From assembly GCA_964467455.1 (NCBI GenBank), contig CAYXQJ010000004.1, positions 121,546 to 185,545 of the forward strand: 64,000 nucleotides of DNA, written 5' to 3'. Positions 1-8,631 of the stretch are shown piece by piece. The first letter of the stretch is position 1. The number at the start of each line of letters is the position of its first letter. Source of the stretch: OLB6 sp964467455. GTDB lineage: Bacteria > Bacteroidota > Ignavibacteria > Kapaibacteriales > Kapaibacteriaceae. The notes below the pieces were generated by a model. It was not told where the DNA came from and did not search any database. It was given only the letters and a program-made list of their open reading frames with translations. A program made the translations under genes and the position numbers.

Positions 1-945
1 CGCGGCTCGTTCGGCGACCATGTACGCTGGTTCCGCTTGCGCCGTAGTGATGGCAGCGAGGTCGTGTGTTCCGCTGATGAACATGCCGATCTTTTTGCTG
101 CAACGATCGGTGGACTCGGGCTTACCGGTGTGATCCTTGACGTGGAGATCCAGCTAATGAAGATCCCGTCAACGCAGATCGCCTACGAAGAGGTCAAGAC
201 CGGCGATCTTTCCGAGACCCTTGCGGTCTTGACTCGAATGGATGATCAGTACGAATTCACGGTCGCCTGGATCGATCTTTTGTGTGCTCACGAACACCGT
301 GGTCGCGGCATCGTTTCCGGTGGAGATCATGTTACTGCACCAACAACGCAGGCACGCGTCTTCTCACCGGCCGGACTTCATTGGCTGGCACACGCAGGAC
401 GACCGTTTCTGAAGAGGACGATGGCACGTATCGGTAATGCCGTTCGGTATGCATCTCGTCCCAAGCAACGAATCGGTGTTACCGATCTCCAGACCTTCTT
501 TCATCCACTCGACGCAGTGGCATCATGGAACAAGGTCTACGGTCCTCGCGGCTTTTTCCAGTATCAATGTGTGATCCCTCATGAAGGGGGCGAGCACTGT
601 CTGAACACGATCTTCAATACGTTCGATACGTGGAAGGTGCCGATCTATCTTGCTGTGCTGAAACACTTCGGTCCATCACGTTCGCATGGAATGTTGTCGT
701 TCCCGATGGAAGGCATCACGGTGGCGCTCGACCTTCCGAATACGGGAGAGGCGGCCTTACGCGCTATGGATGCGTGCGACCAGATCGTCCACGCCCATGG
801 TGGACGCGTCTACCTCGCCAAAGATGCTCGGTTATCGTCGGAGATGTTTCATCGAATGTATCCGAACGTTGAACGATTCAACAACTATGTCGACCCCAAG
901 ATGTCAAGTATGATGTGGAAGCGGATACAAGGACGTACAACATGA
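1..945 (+). CDS. dprE1: DprE1-like FAD-dependent decaprenylphosphoryl-ribose 2-oxidase (5' end outside window)
   Basis: The frame is open from base 1, so the N-terminal FAD-binding part is cut off. In Mycobacterium this flavoenzyme oxidises decaprenylphosphoryl-ribose, and DprE2 then reduces the product to the arabinose donor. The visible part starts at the GSFGDHVR segment of the FAD domain, continues through GGLGLTGVILDVEIQ and ends with the DprE1 C-terminal substrate domain. From memory of the mycobacterial protein, KHFGP fits KRFGP (Lys367, Phe369) and LAKDAR fits TAKDSR (Lys418). The position of the benzothiazinone target Cys387 reads Ala (GITVALDLP). The next gene overlaps by 4 bp and is a DprE2-like reductase, which supports the call. 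The exact lipid substrate in this organism is unknown. Confidence 0.85.
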   Translation, partial: RGSFGDHVRWFRLRRSDGSEVVCSADEHADLFAATIGGLGLTGVILDVEIQLMKIPSTQIAYEEVKTGDLSETLAVLTRMDDQYEFTVAWIDLLCAHEHRGRGIVSGGDHVTAPTTQARVFSPAGLHWLAHAGRPFLKRTMARIGNAVRYASRPKQRIGVTDLQTFFHPLDAVASWNKVYGPRGFFQYQCVIPHEGGEHCLNTIFNTFDTWKVPIYLAVLKHFGPSRSHGMLSFPMEGITVALDLPNTGEAALRAMDACDQIVHAHGGRVYLAKDARLSSEMFHRMYPNVERFNNYVDPKMSSMMWKRIQGRTT

Positions 946-1688
946 GTCTTCAACCAAAACGGATCGTGATCCTTGGCGCAACAAGTGCGATCGGCATGGC
1001 CATCGCCAAGCGGTATGCAAAGAGCGGTTCGTTATTCGTTCTCGTTGCTCGCAGCGCGGAGCGTACAGAAGAATGTGCACAAGCGTTGCTCACCGCCGGT
1101 GCCGGCGGCGTCCGGTCGATGATCGCCGACCTACGGATCCGCGACCTGCATGATGACCTGGTCAACATGAGCTTCGAACATCTTGGGACGGTGGATCTGG
1201 TGTTGATCCCGTTCGCTGTGCTGCCTGACCAGGACGTGTTGAACAACGACATTGATGCAACGCTCGACACGCTCATCACCAATGCCATGAGTCCGATCTC
1301 GTTGGCGCATCGCTTCGTCCGTCGTCTTGAACAGCAGGGGAGCGGGTCGGTGGTGATCTTCTCCAGTGTTGCCGGCGAACGAGGACGTCGCGGGAACTTC
1401 ACCTACGGAACGGCAAAAGCTGCGCTTAACACCTATGCCGCAGGACTTCGCGGTACGGCTGCCGAGCGCGGAGTGCACGTATTAACGGTCAAGCCCGGAC
1501 CTGTAGAGACCCCCATGACTGCCGGCAAGAAACTGCCGCTCATGGTTGGCGTTGATCGCGTGGCAGACGCAATCGTGCGCGCCATCGAGAACAAACGCCT
1601 GGTGATCTACACGCCCGGGCTTTGGCGCTTCATCATGTTCTGTTATCGGCTGCTGCCGGAACGGATCGCGATGAAGCTCAATATCTGA
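942..1688 (+). CDS. dprE2: DprE2-like short-chain dehydrogenase/reductase
   Basis: This is a short-chain dehydrogenase of 248 residues. The N-terminal GATSAIG is the NAD(P)-binding glycine motif. The catalytic part is a Ser in FSSVAGERG followed by YGTAK (YxxxK). The C-terminus is hydrophobic (WRFIMFCYRLLPERI), as in DprE2. I chose the ATG at 942 because it overlaps the dprE1 stop (ATGA), a typical coupled arrangement, and MSLQPKRIVILGATS begins right at the Rossmann fold; an in-frame ATG at 915 would overlap more deeply. Together with dprE1 it would epimerise a polyprenyl-phosphoribose to a polyprenyl-phosphoarabinose (inference from the family pair). Confidence 0.83.
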   Translation: MSLQPKRIVILGATSAIGMAIAKRYAKSGSLFVLVARSAERTEECAQALLTAGAGGVRSMIADLRIRDLHDDLVNMSFEHLGTVDLVLIPFAVLPDQDVLNNDIDATLDTLITNAMSPISLAHRFVRRLEQQGSGSVVIFSSVAGERGRRGNFTYGTAKAALNTYAAGLRGTAAERGVHVLTVKPGPVETPMTAGKKLPLMVGVDRVADAIVRAIENKRLVIYTPGLWRFIMFCYRLLPERIAMKLNI

Positions 1689-1690
1689 CC

Positions 1691-2278
1691 TTACAATCCG
1701 GCCTTGAAGTCGATCTTCAGCTGCAGGTGACCCTTGAGGAAGGCGGCGCCGCCCGGACCCGATGTGAACGGACCGTAGCTGCACTCCGTGCAGAATTTTG
1801 CGCGACCGCGTGCGATCAGGTCGATCGCCTGCTTGGCATCGTTCGTTACCGGAATGTTCATCGGCGCATTCATCACATCCTTGACGGCAACGTTGTTGAA
1901 CGTGCCCAGGTTATATACCTTGGTGTCACCATAAGCCTCCTCGTCAAACCTCAGGGAGAAGGTCACCGTTGAGAACACGGCTGTCTGCGGATCGAACTGT
2001 GGCTGCGTGAGCTCCGTGATCTGGAAGGTCACAGACTTCAATTCGCCACCCTTGATCTTGTCCTTGTTGTCGTTATAGTCCGAATCTTCCGAGAGATCCA
2101 CGCAATCATTGTCAACTTGTGGCACATTCGGATTGATCGAGGTCGGATAGAGATCAACCGTCATCGGGACGTTGATCGTTGCTGCATCCGTGATCTCTTC
2201 GCAGCCGGTGGTCGTGAGTGCACTTGCTGCCATCAACGCAACGGCGGCAATGGTCGAGAGGGTCATCCAACGTTTCAT
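1691..2278 (-). CDS. predicted lipoprotein of unknown function
   Basis: The protein has 195 residues. The N-terminus is a lipoprotein signal: basic MKRW, a hydrophobic stretch, then a TTTGC lipobox with Cys near residue 26, so it should sit in a membrane as a lipoprotein. The mature part is acidic and looks beta-rich, with two Cys in FCTECSYG. I do not recognise a family. It lies downstream of ftsH but a strong terminator separates them, so it probably has its own promoter. It converges with dprE2, with only 2 bp between the stop codons. Confidence 0.75.
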   Translation of the reverse strand: MKRWMTLSTIAAVALMAASALTTTGCEEITDAATINVPMTVDLYPTSINPNVPQVDNDCVDLSEDSDYNDNKDKIKGGELKSVTFQITELTQPQFDPQTAVFSTVTFSLRFDEEAYGDTKVYNLGTFNNVAVKDVMNAPMNIPVTNDAKQAIDLIARGRAKFCTECSYGPFTSGPGGAAFLKGHLQLKIDFKAGL

Positions 2279-2290
2279 AATTCTACTCCC

Positions 2291-2344
2291 AAAAAAAGTG
2301 GTTCGGTCGGTTTCTGCAGGAAATCTACAGGGGCCGACCGAACC
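2291..2344 (-). terminator. intrinsic terminator after ftsH
   Basis: Two perfect 11-bp arms, GGTTCGGTCGG at 2300-2310 and CCGACCGAACC at 2334-2344, form a hairpin. On the minus strand it is followed by seven T (complement of 2291-2297). It stands 33 bp after the ftsH stop. Confidence 0.85.
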
Positions 2345-2376
2345 AAACTATGTCAAAAGTCAGTTTTTTCTACTTT

Positions 2377-4407
2377 TTATGACGGGTTGAGGGCCAGGCC
2401 CTCGGTTCCTGGGTCCACATCCGGCTGCGGCGGCGCGGGTTTGGTGCTTTCGCGGACCTTTTCGCGGAAGCCGGCCACATCCTTGATGATGGGCGGCAGC
2501 GATCCGCCGCGCATCAGCACGTCGAGCTCGTCGCCGTCCAGGATCTCGCGTTCGATCAGGGCCCGCGAGAGCGTGTGCAGCATCTCGAGGTTCTCGCGCA
2601 TCATTTGCTCGGCCTTGTGTTCGGCCTCGACCACGATGCGGCGCACCTCGGCGTCGATCGAGCGAGCGGTCTCTTCGGAGTGGTCCCGCGGTTGCGAGAT
2701 CTCGCGGCCGAGGAAGACCTCTTCGTGCTGGCTGGCATACCGTACCGGACCGATCACATCGCTCATACCAAACTCGCAGACCATCTTGCGGGCGATGGCC
2801 GTGGCACGTTCCAGGTCGTTCGACGCGCCGGTGTTGAGCTGGTTGAAGACCACTTTCTCGGCGGCACGTCCGGCCAGAAGGGTGATGAGGCGCATGATCA
2901 GCTGATCACGGCTCATCGTATGCATTTCCTCGTTCGGCAGGTAGGACGTCACACCGAGGGCACGGCCGCGCGGGATGATCGTGACCTTGTGGACGGCATC
3001 GCTGCCGGGCAACAACTTGCCGGCGAGGGCGTGGCCGATCTCGTGGTAGGCCGTGGTCTCTTTTTCTTTGTCGGACATGACCATGCTCTTGCGCTCAACG
3101 CCCATCAGGACCTTGTCTTTGGCGTTCTCGAAGTCATACATGGCCACTTCGTTGCTGCTGCGGCGTGCTGCCAGCAGTGCAGCTTCATTGACAAGGTTGG
3201 CGAGGTCGGCACCGCTCATGCCCGGTGTGCCTTTGGCGATCACTTCAAGATCGACGTCCTTGGCGATCGGTACCTTGCGGACGTGGACCTTCAGGATGCC
3301 TTCGCGGCCCTTGACGTCCGGACGGTCGACGACCACCTGACGGTCAAAACGTCCCGGACGGAGCAATGCCGGATCGAGCACGTCCGGACGGTTCGTGGCC
3401 GCCACGATGATGATGCCCGAGTTCTGTTCAAAGCCGTCCATCTCGACCAAGAGTTGGTTGAGTGTCTGTTCGCGTTCGTCGTGCCCGCCCCCTAACCCGG
3501 CACCACGATGACGACCGACAGCATCGATCTCGTCGATAAAGACAATGCAGGGGGCATGTTTTTTCGCTTGTTCGAAGAGGTCGCGGACGCGGCTGGCGCC
3601 AACGCCGACGAACATCTCAACGAAGTCGGCACCGGAGATGGAGAAGAACGGTACGCCGGCTTCTCCGGCAACGGCGCGGGCAAGAAGGGTCTTGCCGGTG
3701 CCCGGAGGACCGAGGAGCAGGACACCGCGGGGGATCTTGCCGCCGAGGCGGGTGAACTTGCTGGGGTCGCGGAGGAAGTCGATGATCTCTTTGAGTTCTT
3801 CTTTGGCTTCATCGGCGCCGGCAACGTCGGCGAAGTTGACGTGGATGTTACCTTCCGTGAGGAGTTTGGCGCGGCTCTTGCCAAAGGAGAAGATGCCCTT
3901 TGTGCTGCCGCCGCCCATTTGCATACGGCGCGTGATGAAGAAAAAGGCCAGAAGCAGGATGATCCACGGCAGGAACTGGATCAACGACACCCACCATGGG
4001 GAGTCGCCGTCCTCATACGTCCACGAGAATCCGTGTTCGCGCCAGAAGGCCTCCGTTTGGGAGTCCACCATGCCGAGTTTGGTGCGGATCTTGGTCACGT
4101 TCTCAACGGTGCGTCCGTCACGCTGTAACGTGATCGGCTGCTTGAGGTCGGCATGAAATTCAAAGTCGTTGAGCTGCGTTTTCGTGACGCGAGCATACTT
4201 GACGTTGTTCGACTTGACGGTCTCGAGGTATTCGTTGTACGTCAGCGGCCATTCTTGACCTTGTGGTTGGGTGACCATCAGGCCGATGACGATAAGACTG
4301 ACAAGGATGCCTACCCAGATCAAGACGTTCCGAAGGACCCGGCTGATGGTCAGGTCGTTGTCGTCGTCATTCTGCGGTTTGCGAGGGGGTTGGGAACGTT
4401 GATCCAT
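2377..4407 (-). CDS. ftsH: ATP-dependent zinc metalloprotease FtsH
   Basis: This membrane-bound AAA+ protease of 676 residues degrades unneeded or misfolded membrane and cytosolic proteins. There are two membrane segments (about 27-46 and 138-160) flanking an extracytoplasmic part. The AAA domain has Walker A GPPGTGKT at 233-240, Walker B IVFIDEID near 288-295 and a second region of homology ending in PGRFDR. The zinc motif HEIGH is at 455-459. The C-terminal tail is proline-rich (KPAPPQPDVDPGTEG). It follows hpt by 64 bp, and the tilS-hpt-ftsH order is the classic one seen in Bacillus. A terminator follows. Confidence 0.98.
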   Translation of the reverse strand: MDQRSQPPRKPQNDDDNDLTISRVLRNVLIWVGILVSLIVIGLMVTQPQGQEWPLTYNEYLETVKSNNVKYARVTKTQLNDFEFHADLKQPITLQRDGRTVENVTKIRTKLGMVDSQTEAFWREHGFSWTYEDGDSPWWVSLIQFLPWIILLLAFFFITRRMQMGGGSTKGIFSFGKSRAKLLTEGNIHVNFADVAGADEAKEELKEIIDFLRDPSKFTRLGGKIPRGVLLLGPPGTGKTLLARAVAGEAGVPFFSISGADFVEMFVGVGASRVRDLFEQAKKHAPCIVFIDEIDAVGRHRGAGLGGGHDEREQTLNQLLVEMDGFEQNSGIIIVAATNRPDVLDPALLRPGRFDRQVVVDRPDVKGREGILKVHVRKVPIAKDVDLEVIAKGTPGMSGADLANLVNEAALLAARRSSNEVAMYDFENAKDKVLMGVERKSMVMSDKEKETTAYHEIGHALAGKLLPGSDAVHKVTIIPRGRALGVTSYLPNEEMHTMSRDQLIMRLITLLAGRAAEKVVFNQLNTGASNDLERATAIARKMVCEFGMSDVIGPVRYASQHEEVFLGREISQPRDHSEETARSIDAEVRRIVVEAEHKAEQMMRENLEMLHTLSRALIEREILDGDELDVLMRGGSLPPIIKDVAGFREKVRESTKPAPPQPDVDPGTEGLALNPS

Positions 4408-4471
4408 GGAAGCGAGAGTTGGTGAATTCAGGTTAGGGGGCGGAAGACGTTTTGGTGCGGTTCATCATGTA

Positions 4472-5014
4472 TCAGTTGTCGTCAACGATCCAGATGGAGT
4501 CCAGATTCCGTCCATGTCCAGCATAATCTAGGCCATAGCCGACCACGAAGTCCGGTGCGATCTCACGGCCGACGTAGTCGATCTGGATGCGACCCTGATG
4601 GAGGTCGGGTTTGCTCAGCAGGGCGGCGACGTTGAGACTGGCCGGCTCGTAGCTTGAGAAGTGTTTGATCAGCTCGCGCATGGTCGTGCCCGAGTCGATG
4701 ATATCTTCCACAATGAGTACGTGGCGACCGGTGATGTCCGGAACCACATCGTCGAGTGCGACAGTTCCTGATGACGACATTTGATCGCGATAAGAGCTGG
4801 CGCGGACCACTTCGACGGTGACGGCCATGTTGAGCTTTCGCATCAGATCGGCAGCGAAGACCATCGCACCACGCAGGATCACGACCATCGTCAGTTCACG
4901 TCCGGCAAAGTCGCGGTTGATCGACTCAGCAATGGCATTGACCATGACTTCGATCTCTTCCCGGCGGATATAGGGTCGGAAGGTGCGGTCGTGAACGCGG
5001 ATCATGTCGTGCAT
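4472..5014 (-). CDS. hpt: hypoxanthine phosphoribosyltransferase
   Basis: The protein has 180 residues, the usual length for this purine salvage enzyme, which joins hypoxanthine or guanine to PRPP. The PRPP-binding loop VLIVEDIIDSGTTM is clear, and VVILRGAMVFAADL is the N-terminal loop region. It lies between tilS and ftsH on the same strand. The ATG is immediately preceded by a heptamer tandem array (5016-5093), so there is no normal leader or Shine-Dalgarno sequence. Confidence 0.95.
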   Translation of the reverse strand: MHDMIRVHDRTFRPYIRREEIEVMVNAIAESINRDFAGRELTMVVILRGAMVFAADLMRKLNMAVTVEVVRASSYRDQMSSSGTVALDDVVPDITGRHVLIVEDIIDSGTTMRELIKHFSSYEPASLNVAALLSKPDLHQGRIQIDYVGREIAPDFVVGYGLDYAGHGRNLDSIWIVDDN

Positions 5015-5015
5015 A

Positions 5016-5093
5016 GGTGGTTGGTGGTTGGTGGTTGGTGGTTGGTGGTCTGTGGTTGGTGGTCTGTGGTCTGTGGTTAGTGGTCTGTGGTTG
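5016..5093. repeat. heptamer array TGGTTGG / TGGTCTG
   Basis: About 11 imperfect 7-bp units (TGGTTGG, TGGTCTG, TGGTTAG) run in tandem. The array includes the tilS stop codon at 5077-5079, and its units encode the last TilS residues. It ends next to the hpt start codon, so it forms the whole tilS-hpt junction. Confidence 0.9.
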
Positions 5094-6504
5094 ATAGAAT
5101 GAGAACGTTCGCAGTGGATGCGGTGACGCGTGTTCGTTCAGCGGGACGGATCCCGCAGAGCCACACGATGCCGTCGGCATCGGCGACAACGCGGTGAGTC
5201 CGGCGGGTAGAAAAGGGGACCTTGGCATTGGTCAGCAGGTCACTGACCAAGACGGAGCCTTGCATTCCAAACGGAACGAATCTGTCGCCGTCTTCCCATG
5301 TCCGCCACACCAGCGGACCGTTCAACCGATCAGCATCGATATAGGCCACATGGGGATCAGGGAGGATCTCCACGTCCTGCACCGGCACCGTCCGGACGTC
5401 CAGCCGCTGAGAACCTGCAACATACGCTTTGTTTTCGCCTAGTGCCAAGTGCCAGTTCCCAGTTCCCAGTTCCCAGTTCCCAGGTGCCAGGTTGATCGTT
5501 GAACGTTCACGGAATGCCATGTGATTGCCTGAAAGCGATGCATGACTTCCGGTTTCGGCGTCGAGGAGGTCCAGTGTACGTTGCACATCCACGTACGATG
5601 GCGTGAACCCCATGCCCCTTTTCAAGAATTCGCGAATGATGGGGCGAAGGAGATGAGATGGTAGCGTGTGCAACTGGTCAACGTCGAGGGGATCCGTGAC
5701 GTGTTGTGCCACAACGTCGCTGACGATCATCGAGGCGTCTTCCAGGAGTTCCGATGTGATGGCCATACGCATCGTCACGTCGGGTCCGAAGACGGCGCGC
5801 ATCTTGGGCATGATCTCACTGCGGACCATGTTGCGGAGAAAACTCAAGTCGGTGTTGGAAGCGTCTTCGCGCCAGGTGAGTGCATGTGTGCGTGCGTGCT
5901 CGATGATGTCACTCCGTTGAACGCTAAGTAGGGGGCGTACCACCGCCACATCGTCATTCAACATTCGCACGGCGCGTTGAGCCGACATGCCGTCAACACC
6001 ACTGCCGCGGGCAAGATGCATCAACATGGTCTCGGCTACATCATCGGCAGTATGTCCTACGGCGACATATCGTGCCTGCAGTTCTTTGGCGACGCGTTCA
6101 AAAACCTGATATCGTAATGCACGGGCTGCGGCCTCGATCCCACAATGATGTTCGTCTGCATAGGCCGTCACATCGACCCGTTCAACAATGCACGGGATGT
6201 TGCGCGCTTCACAGACCGATCGCACGAACGCCGCATCAGCATCGGCATCGGCTCCACGCAGTCCATGGTGGACATGGACCACCGTCAACTCCAGATGAAG
6301 GGAGGGGGCGATGTGGTGTAGGAGGTCGAGGAGGACGATGGAGTCTACCCCTCCACTTATACCTACGGTGACCTGAAGGGGACCTGAAGGGGACCTGTTA
6401 GGCGACCTGAAGGAGACCTGACCTAAAGGTGACCTGTTAGGCGACCCTATGGGCGACCTAGAGGTGAAGAAGGAGTGAGCGACGTGGTAGAGGTCAAGCG
6501 ACAC
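5077..6504 (-). CDS. tilS: tRNA(Ile)-lysidine synthase TilS
   Basis: This ATP-dependent enzyme converts C34 of the CAU anticodon of tRNA-Ile to lysidine. The PP-loop motif is SGGVDS, followed by VVHVHHGLRGADAD, GHTADDVAETML and LLSVQRSDI, and the C-terminal domain contains DGDRFVPFGM. No ATG precedes the PP-loop, so I chose the GTG at 6504, giving 475 residues and an 11-bp overlap with dus. The frame runs further upstream but only as a shadow of dus. Three repeat arrays lie in the coding sequence: AGGTCGCC-type units form almost the whole N-terminal leader, CAGTTCC units encode a GNWELGTGNW linker, and TGGTCTG units encode the C-terminus. Confidence 0.92.
   Translation of the reverse strand: MSLDLYHVAHSFFTSRSPIGSPNRSPLGQVSFRSPNRSPSGPLQVTVGISGGVDSIVLLDLLHHIAPSLHLELTVVHVHHGLRGADADADAAFVRSVCEARNIPCIVERVDVTAYADEHHCGIEAAARALRYQVFERVAKELQARYVAVGHTADDVAETMLMHLARGSGVDGMSAQRAVRMLNDDVAVVRPLLSVQRSDIIEHARTHALTWREDASNTDLSFLRNMVRSEIMPKMRAVFGPDVTMRMAITSELLEDASMIVSDVVAQHVTDPLDVDQLHTLPSHLLRPIIREFLKRGMGFTPSYVDVQRTLDLLDAETGSHASLSGNHMAFRERSTINLAPGNWELGTGNWHLALGENKAYVAGSQRLDVRTVPVQDVEILPDPHVAYIDADRLNGPLVWRTWEDGDRFVPFGMQGSVLVSDLLTNAKVPFSTRRTHRVVADADGIVWLCGIRPAERTRVTASTANVLILSTTDH
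5442..5490. repeat. heptamer array GTGCCAA / TTCCCAG inside tilS
   Basis: There are seven consecutive 7-bp units: GTGCCAA, GTGCCAG, four of TTCCCAG, and GTGCCAG. It lies in a variable stretch between TilS domains and is translated as GNWELGTGNW. The same units occur at 31561-31646 (GTGCCAA) and 34121-34170 (GGGAACT, the reverse complement phase). Confidence 0.92.
6369..6465. repeat. 11-12-bp array around AGGTCGCC at the tilS 5' end
   Basis: Read on the minus strand there are about eight units of AGGTC-N-CC followed by a short variable part (AGGTCGCCTAAC, AGGTCCCCTTC). They encode the SRSPIGSPNRSPLG-like N-terminal extension of TilS just before the PP-loop. A shorter array of the same unit lies in the esterase gene at 53785-53816. 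Confidence 0.85.
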
Positions 6505-7474
6505 TGACTTCGTCCAGCTCGTCGGCGTAGCGGAGGAGGCGCTCTTCGATCTCGTCGTAGGAGTCCATTTGCACAACGGCTTGGCGGGCGAGGGAGTTGT
6601 TTGCAAGACCCTTGAGGTAGCCGCCGTAGTGTTTGCGGAATTCGTGCACGGCACGACGGAGTGGCTTGTGGTCGATCTCGAGGCGAAGATGTTCAAGGCA
6701 GGTGAGGATGCGCTCGCGATGGTGGACTTCGGCGGGTTCGACGCCGGTGGTGAGGAATTCCTTGGCGCGCTTGAATAAGAAGGGATGACCGATCGCAGCA
6801 CGACCGATCATCACAGCATCGGCGCCGGTGGTGTCGAAGGCACGCTTCACATCTTGTGGTGTCTTCACGTCACCGTTGAGGATCACCGGAATGTTGACGA
6901 CCTTTTTGATCTTTGGGATCCAGGTCCAGTCGGCGCTGCCGTCGTGTCCCATGTCGCGTGTGCGGCAATGCACCGTCAGCGCGGCTGCGCCGGCGTCTTC
7001 GATCATGCGTGCAACGTCAAGGATGACGATCGAATCTTGCGACCAACCGAGACGTGTCTTGACCGTCACCGGTCCTTTCACGGCATCAACGATGGCGCGC
7101 GTGAGCTTCTGCATTTGTGGTGGATCTTTCAACAACGCTGCACCGGCGTTGCGGACCACAACGTTCTTGACCCAACATCCGAAGTTGATATCAACAAAGT
7201 CGGGTCCGGCGGCTTCGGCGCGTTGCGCCGCATCGACCATCACGTCGATGTCGCCGCCGAAGATCTGGATGGCCACAGGACGTTCTTCTTCGGCAAGACG
7301 CAGCTTCTCCATCGAACGGCGAGCATCGCGGACGAGGCCGTCACTCGAGATGAATTCTGTGTACACGATGTCGGCCCCATACCGTCGACAGATAAGTCGA
7401 AAGGGGAGGTCGGTGACATCTTCCATTGGGGCAAGAAGTACACCCTGATCTACGTTGACGTGGCCGATCTGCAT
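6494..7474 (-). CDS. dus: tRNA-dihydrouridine synthase
   Basis: This flavin enzyme of 326 residues reduces uridines in the D-loop of tRNA. The family signature is present: LAPMEDVTDLPFR at the N-terminus, then IQIFGG, DINFGC with the catalytic Cys, and GRAAIGHPFLF in the FMN phosphate region. The active-site loop reads GCWVKNVV, where most homologues have GCPVKKV, so the Pro is Trp. It starts a minus-strand cluster dus-tilS-hpt-ftsH and is divergent from the glycosyltransferase, with 29 bp between the start codons. A TAGTTTTG box ends only 3 nt before the ATG. Confidence 0.95.
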   Translation of the reverse strand: MQIGHVNVDQGVLLAPMEDVTDLPFRLICRRYGADIVYTEFISSDGLVRDARRSMEKLRLAEEERPVAIQIFGGDIDVMVDAAQRAEAAGPDFVDINFGCWVKNVVVRNAGAALLKDPPQMQKLTRAIVDAVKGPVTVKTRLGWSQDSIVILDVARMIEDAGAAALTVHCRTRDMGHDGSADWTWIPKIKKVVNIPVILNGDVKTPQDVKRAFDTTGADAVMIGRAAIGHPFLFKRAKEFLTTGVEPAEVHHRERILTCLEHLRLEIDHKPLRRAVHEFRKHYGGYLKGLANNSLARQAVVQMDSYDEIEERLLRYADELDEVSVA

Positions 7475-7477
7475 TTA

Positions 7478-7496
7478 CAAAACTACCATACCTTTG
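7478..7496. promoter_or_regulatory. divergent promoter -7 boxes for dus and the glycosyltransferase
   Basis: On the minus strand TAGTTTTG (7485 to 7478) ends 3 nt before the dus ATG. On the plus strand TACCTTTG (7489-7496) ends 7 nt before the ATG at 7504. Both match TAnnTTTG, the known -7 element of Bacteroidota. The spacing leaves almost no 5' leader on either mRNA. Confidence 0.6.
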
Positions 7497-7503
7497 TTCA
7501 TAG

Positions 7504-8574
7504 ATGAGTCGACCGACCCAGAATGACACAGCAGAGAACCGGCCCCTACGCGTGTTAGTGGTGCCGCATGCGCCGTATGCACTTACCTTCGGAGGCATGG
7601 AGGTGCAACAATTGCAGACCATCAAGGCACTGCAGGAGATCGGTATCGATGTTGTGAGATATGATCCGTGGATGCGAGCGTTCGACGTGGATGTCATCCA
7701 CGTATTCGGCACGGAGTACCCGCACACGGAGATCATTGAGCGTGCCCGACAGCAACGGATACCCGTTGTGGCCGTGGCAATGTTCATGCCGGAGCGCCCC
7801 TTGTGGCAGTTCTCCCTCATGCGCCGTCTACAACATGTGATGCCCGAGACCACCTACAGTTTACGTCAGCGATCACTCGCGGGTGCTGATCGCATCATCG
7901 CCATCTCCGATGTGGAGCGATCTCAACTTGTGAGGGCATATGGCGTGGATGTAGGGAAGATCAGCGTGATCCCCAATGGTATTGACGAACGATTCTTTCA
8001 TGCTGACGGTGCTGCTTTTCAAGCGCGCTATGGCGTAAGGGATTGCGTTCTGTGTGTTGCAAGTATCGAACCGCGCAAAAATCAGGTGGCCGTTGCCGAA
8101 GCCCTCAAAGACCTCGGCAAACCAGTTGTCTTCGTCGGCGGAGTCTCTTCTCACGGTGGCGCCGAAACCGAGATGTATGCATCACGTTTCCGACAGATCG
8201 TTGCATCATCCTCGAACCTGCACTGGATCGAGGGCCTTGCCCACGACGATCCGTTGTTGGAAGGGGCGTATGCGACCGCGCACGTCCACATCCTTGCAAG
8301 CATCGCAGAAGCCCAGGGCCTCTCAACAATGGAGGCCGCTGCTGCGGGTGCCCACGTGATCGTTAGTGATCTTCCGAACCTTCGAACGATCTTCGGAGCA
8401 GATGTACGATACGTCGATCCCCACTCCGCGACCTCGATCAGATCCGCTGTTGCGCAAGCGTTCGAGCGACCGCGAGAAGGCATGTCCGCTGCCCGTCCAC
8501 CCTGGTTGATCACGTGGCGCAACGTGGCGAACGCACTTCGTGAACTCTACGATGTAACTATTTCACCGAGGTGA
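7504..8574 (+). CDS. GT4-type glycosyltransferase
   Basis: The protein has 356 residues with the GT-B fold of family 4 retaining glycosyltransferases. The N-terminal domain starts LRVLVVPHAPYALTFGGMEV with the glycine-rich donor-side loop. The C-terminal domain has ADRIIAISD, ISVIPNGID, and SIAEAQGLSTMEAAAAG, which is the EX7E-type nucleotide-sugar site. The substrate cannot be read from sequence. It probably acts in surface polysaccharide or glycolipid synthesis. It stands alone, divergent from dus. Confidence 0.88.
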   Translation: MSRPTQNDTAENRPLRVLVVPHAPYALTFGGMEVQQLQTIKALQEIGIDVVRYDPWMRAFDVDVIHVFGTEYPHTEIIERARQQRIPVVAVAMFMPERPLWQFSLMRRLQHVMPETTYSLRQRSLAGADRIIAISDVERSQLVRAYGVDVGKISVIPNGIDERFFHADGAAFQARYGVRDCVLCVASIEPRKNQVAVAEALKDLGKPVVFVGGVSSHGGAETEMYASRFRQIVASSSNLHWIEGLAHDDPLLEGAYATAHVHILASIAEAQGLSTMEAAAAGAHVIVSDLPNLRTIFGADVRYVDPHSATSIRSAVAQAFERPREGMSAARPPWLITWRNVANALRELYDVTISPR

Positions 8575-8631
8575 TGTTTGTGAACGAGGCGGCCGCTGAA
8601 CGTTCGTTCTTCTACATCAGAAAGGTGAAAC

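Noticed and set aside
6505..6801. N-terminal extension of tilS upstream of 6504
   Set aside because: It lies wholly inside dus on the same strand in another frame and has shadow composition rich in Ser, Thr and Pro.
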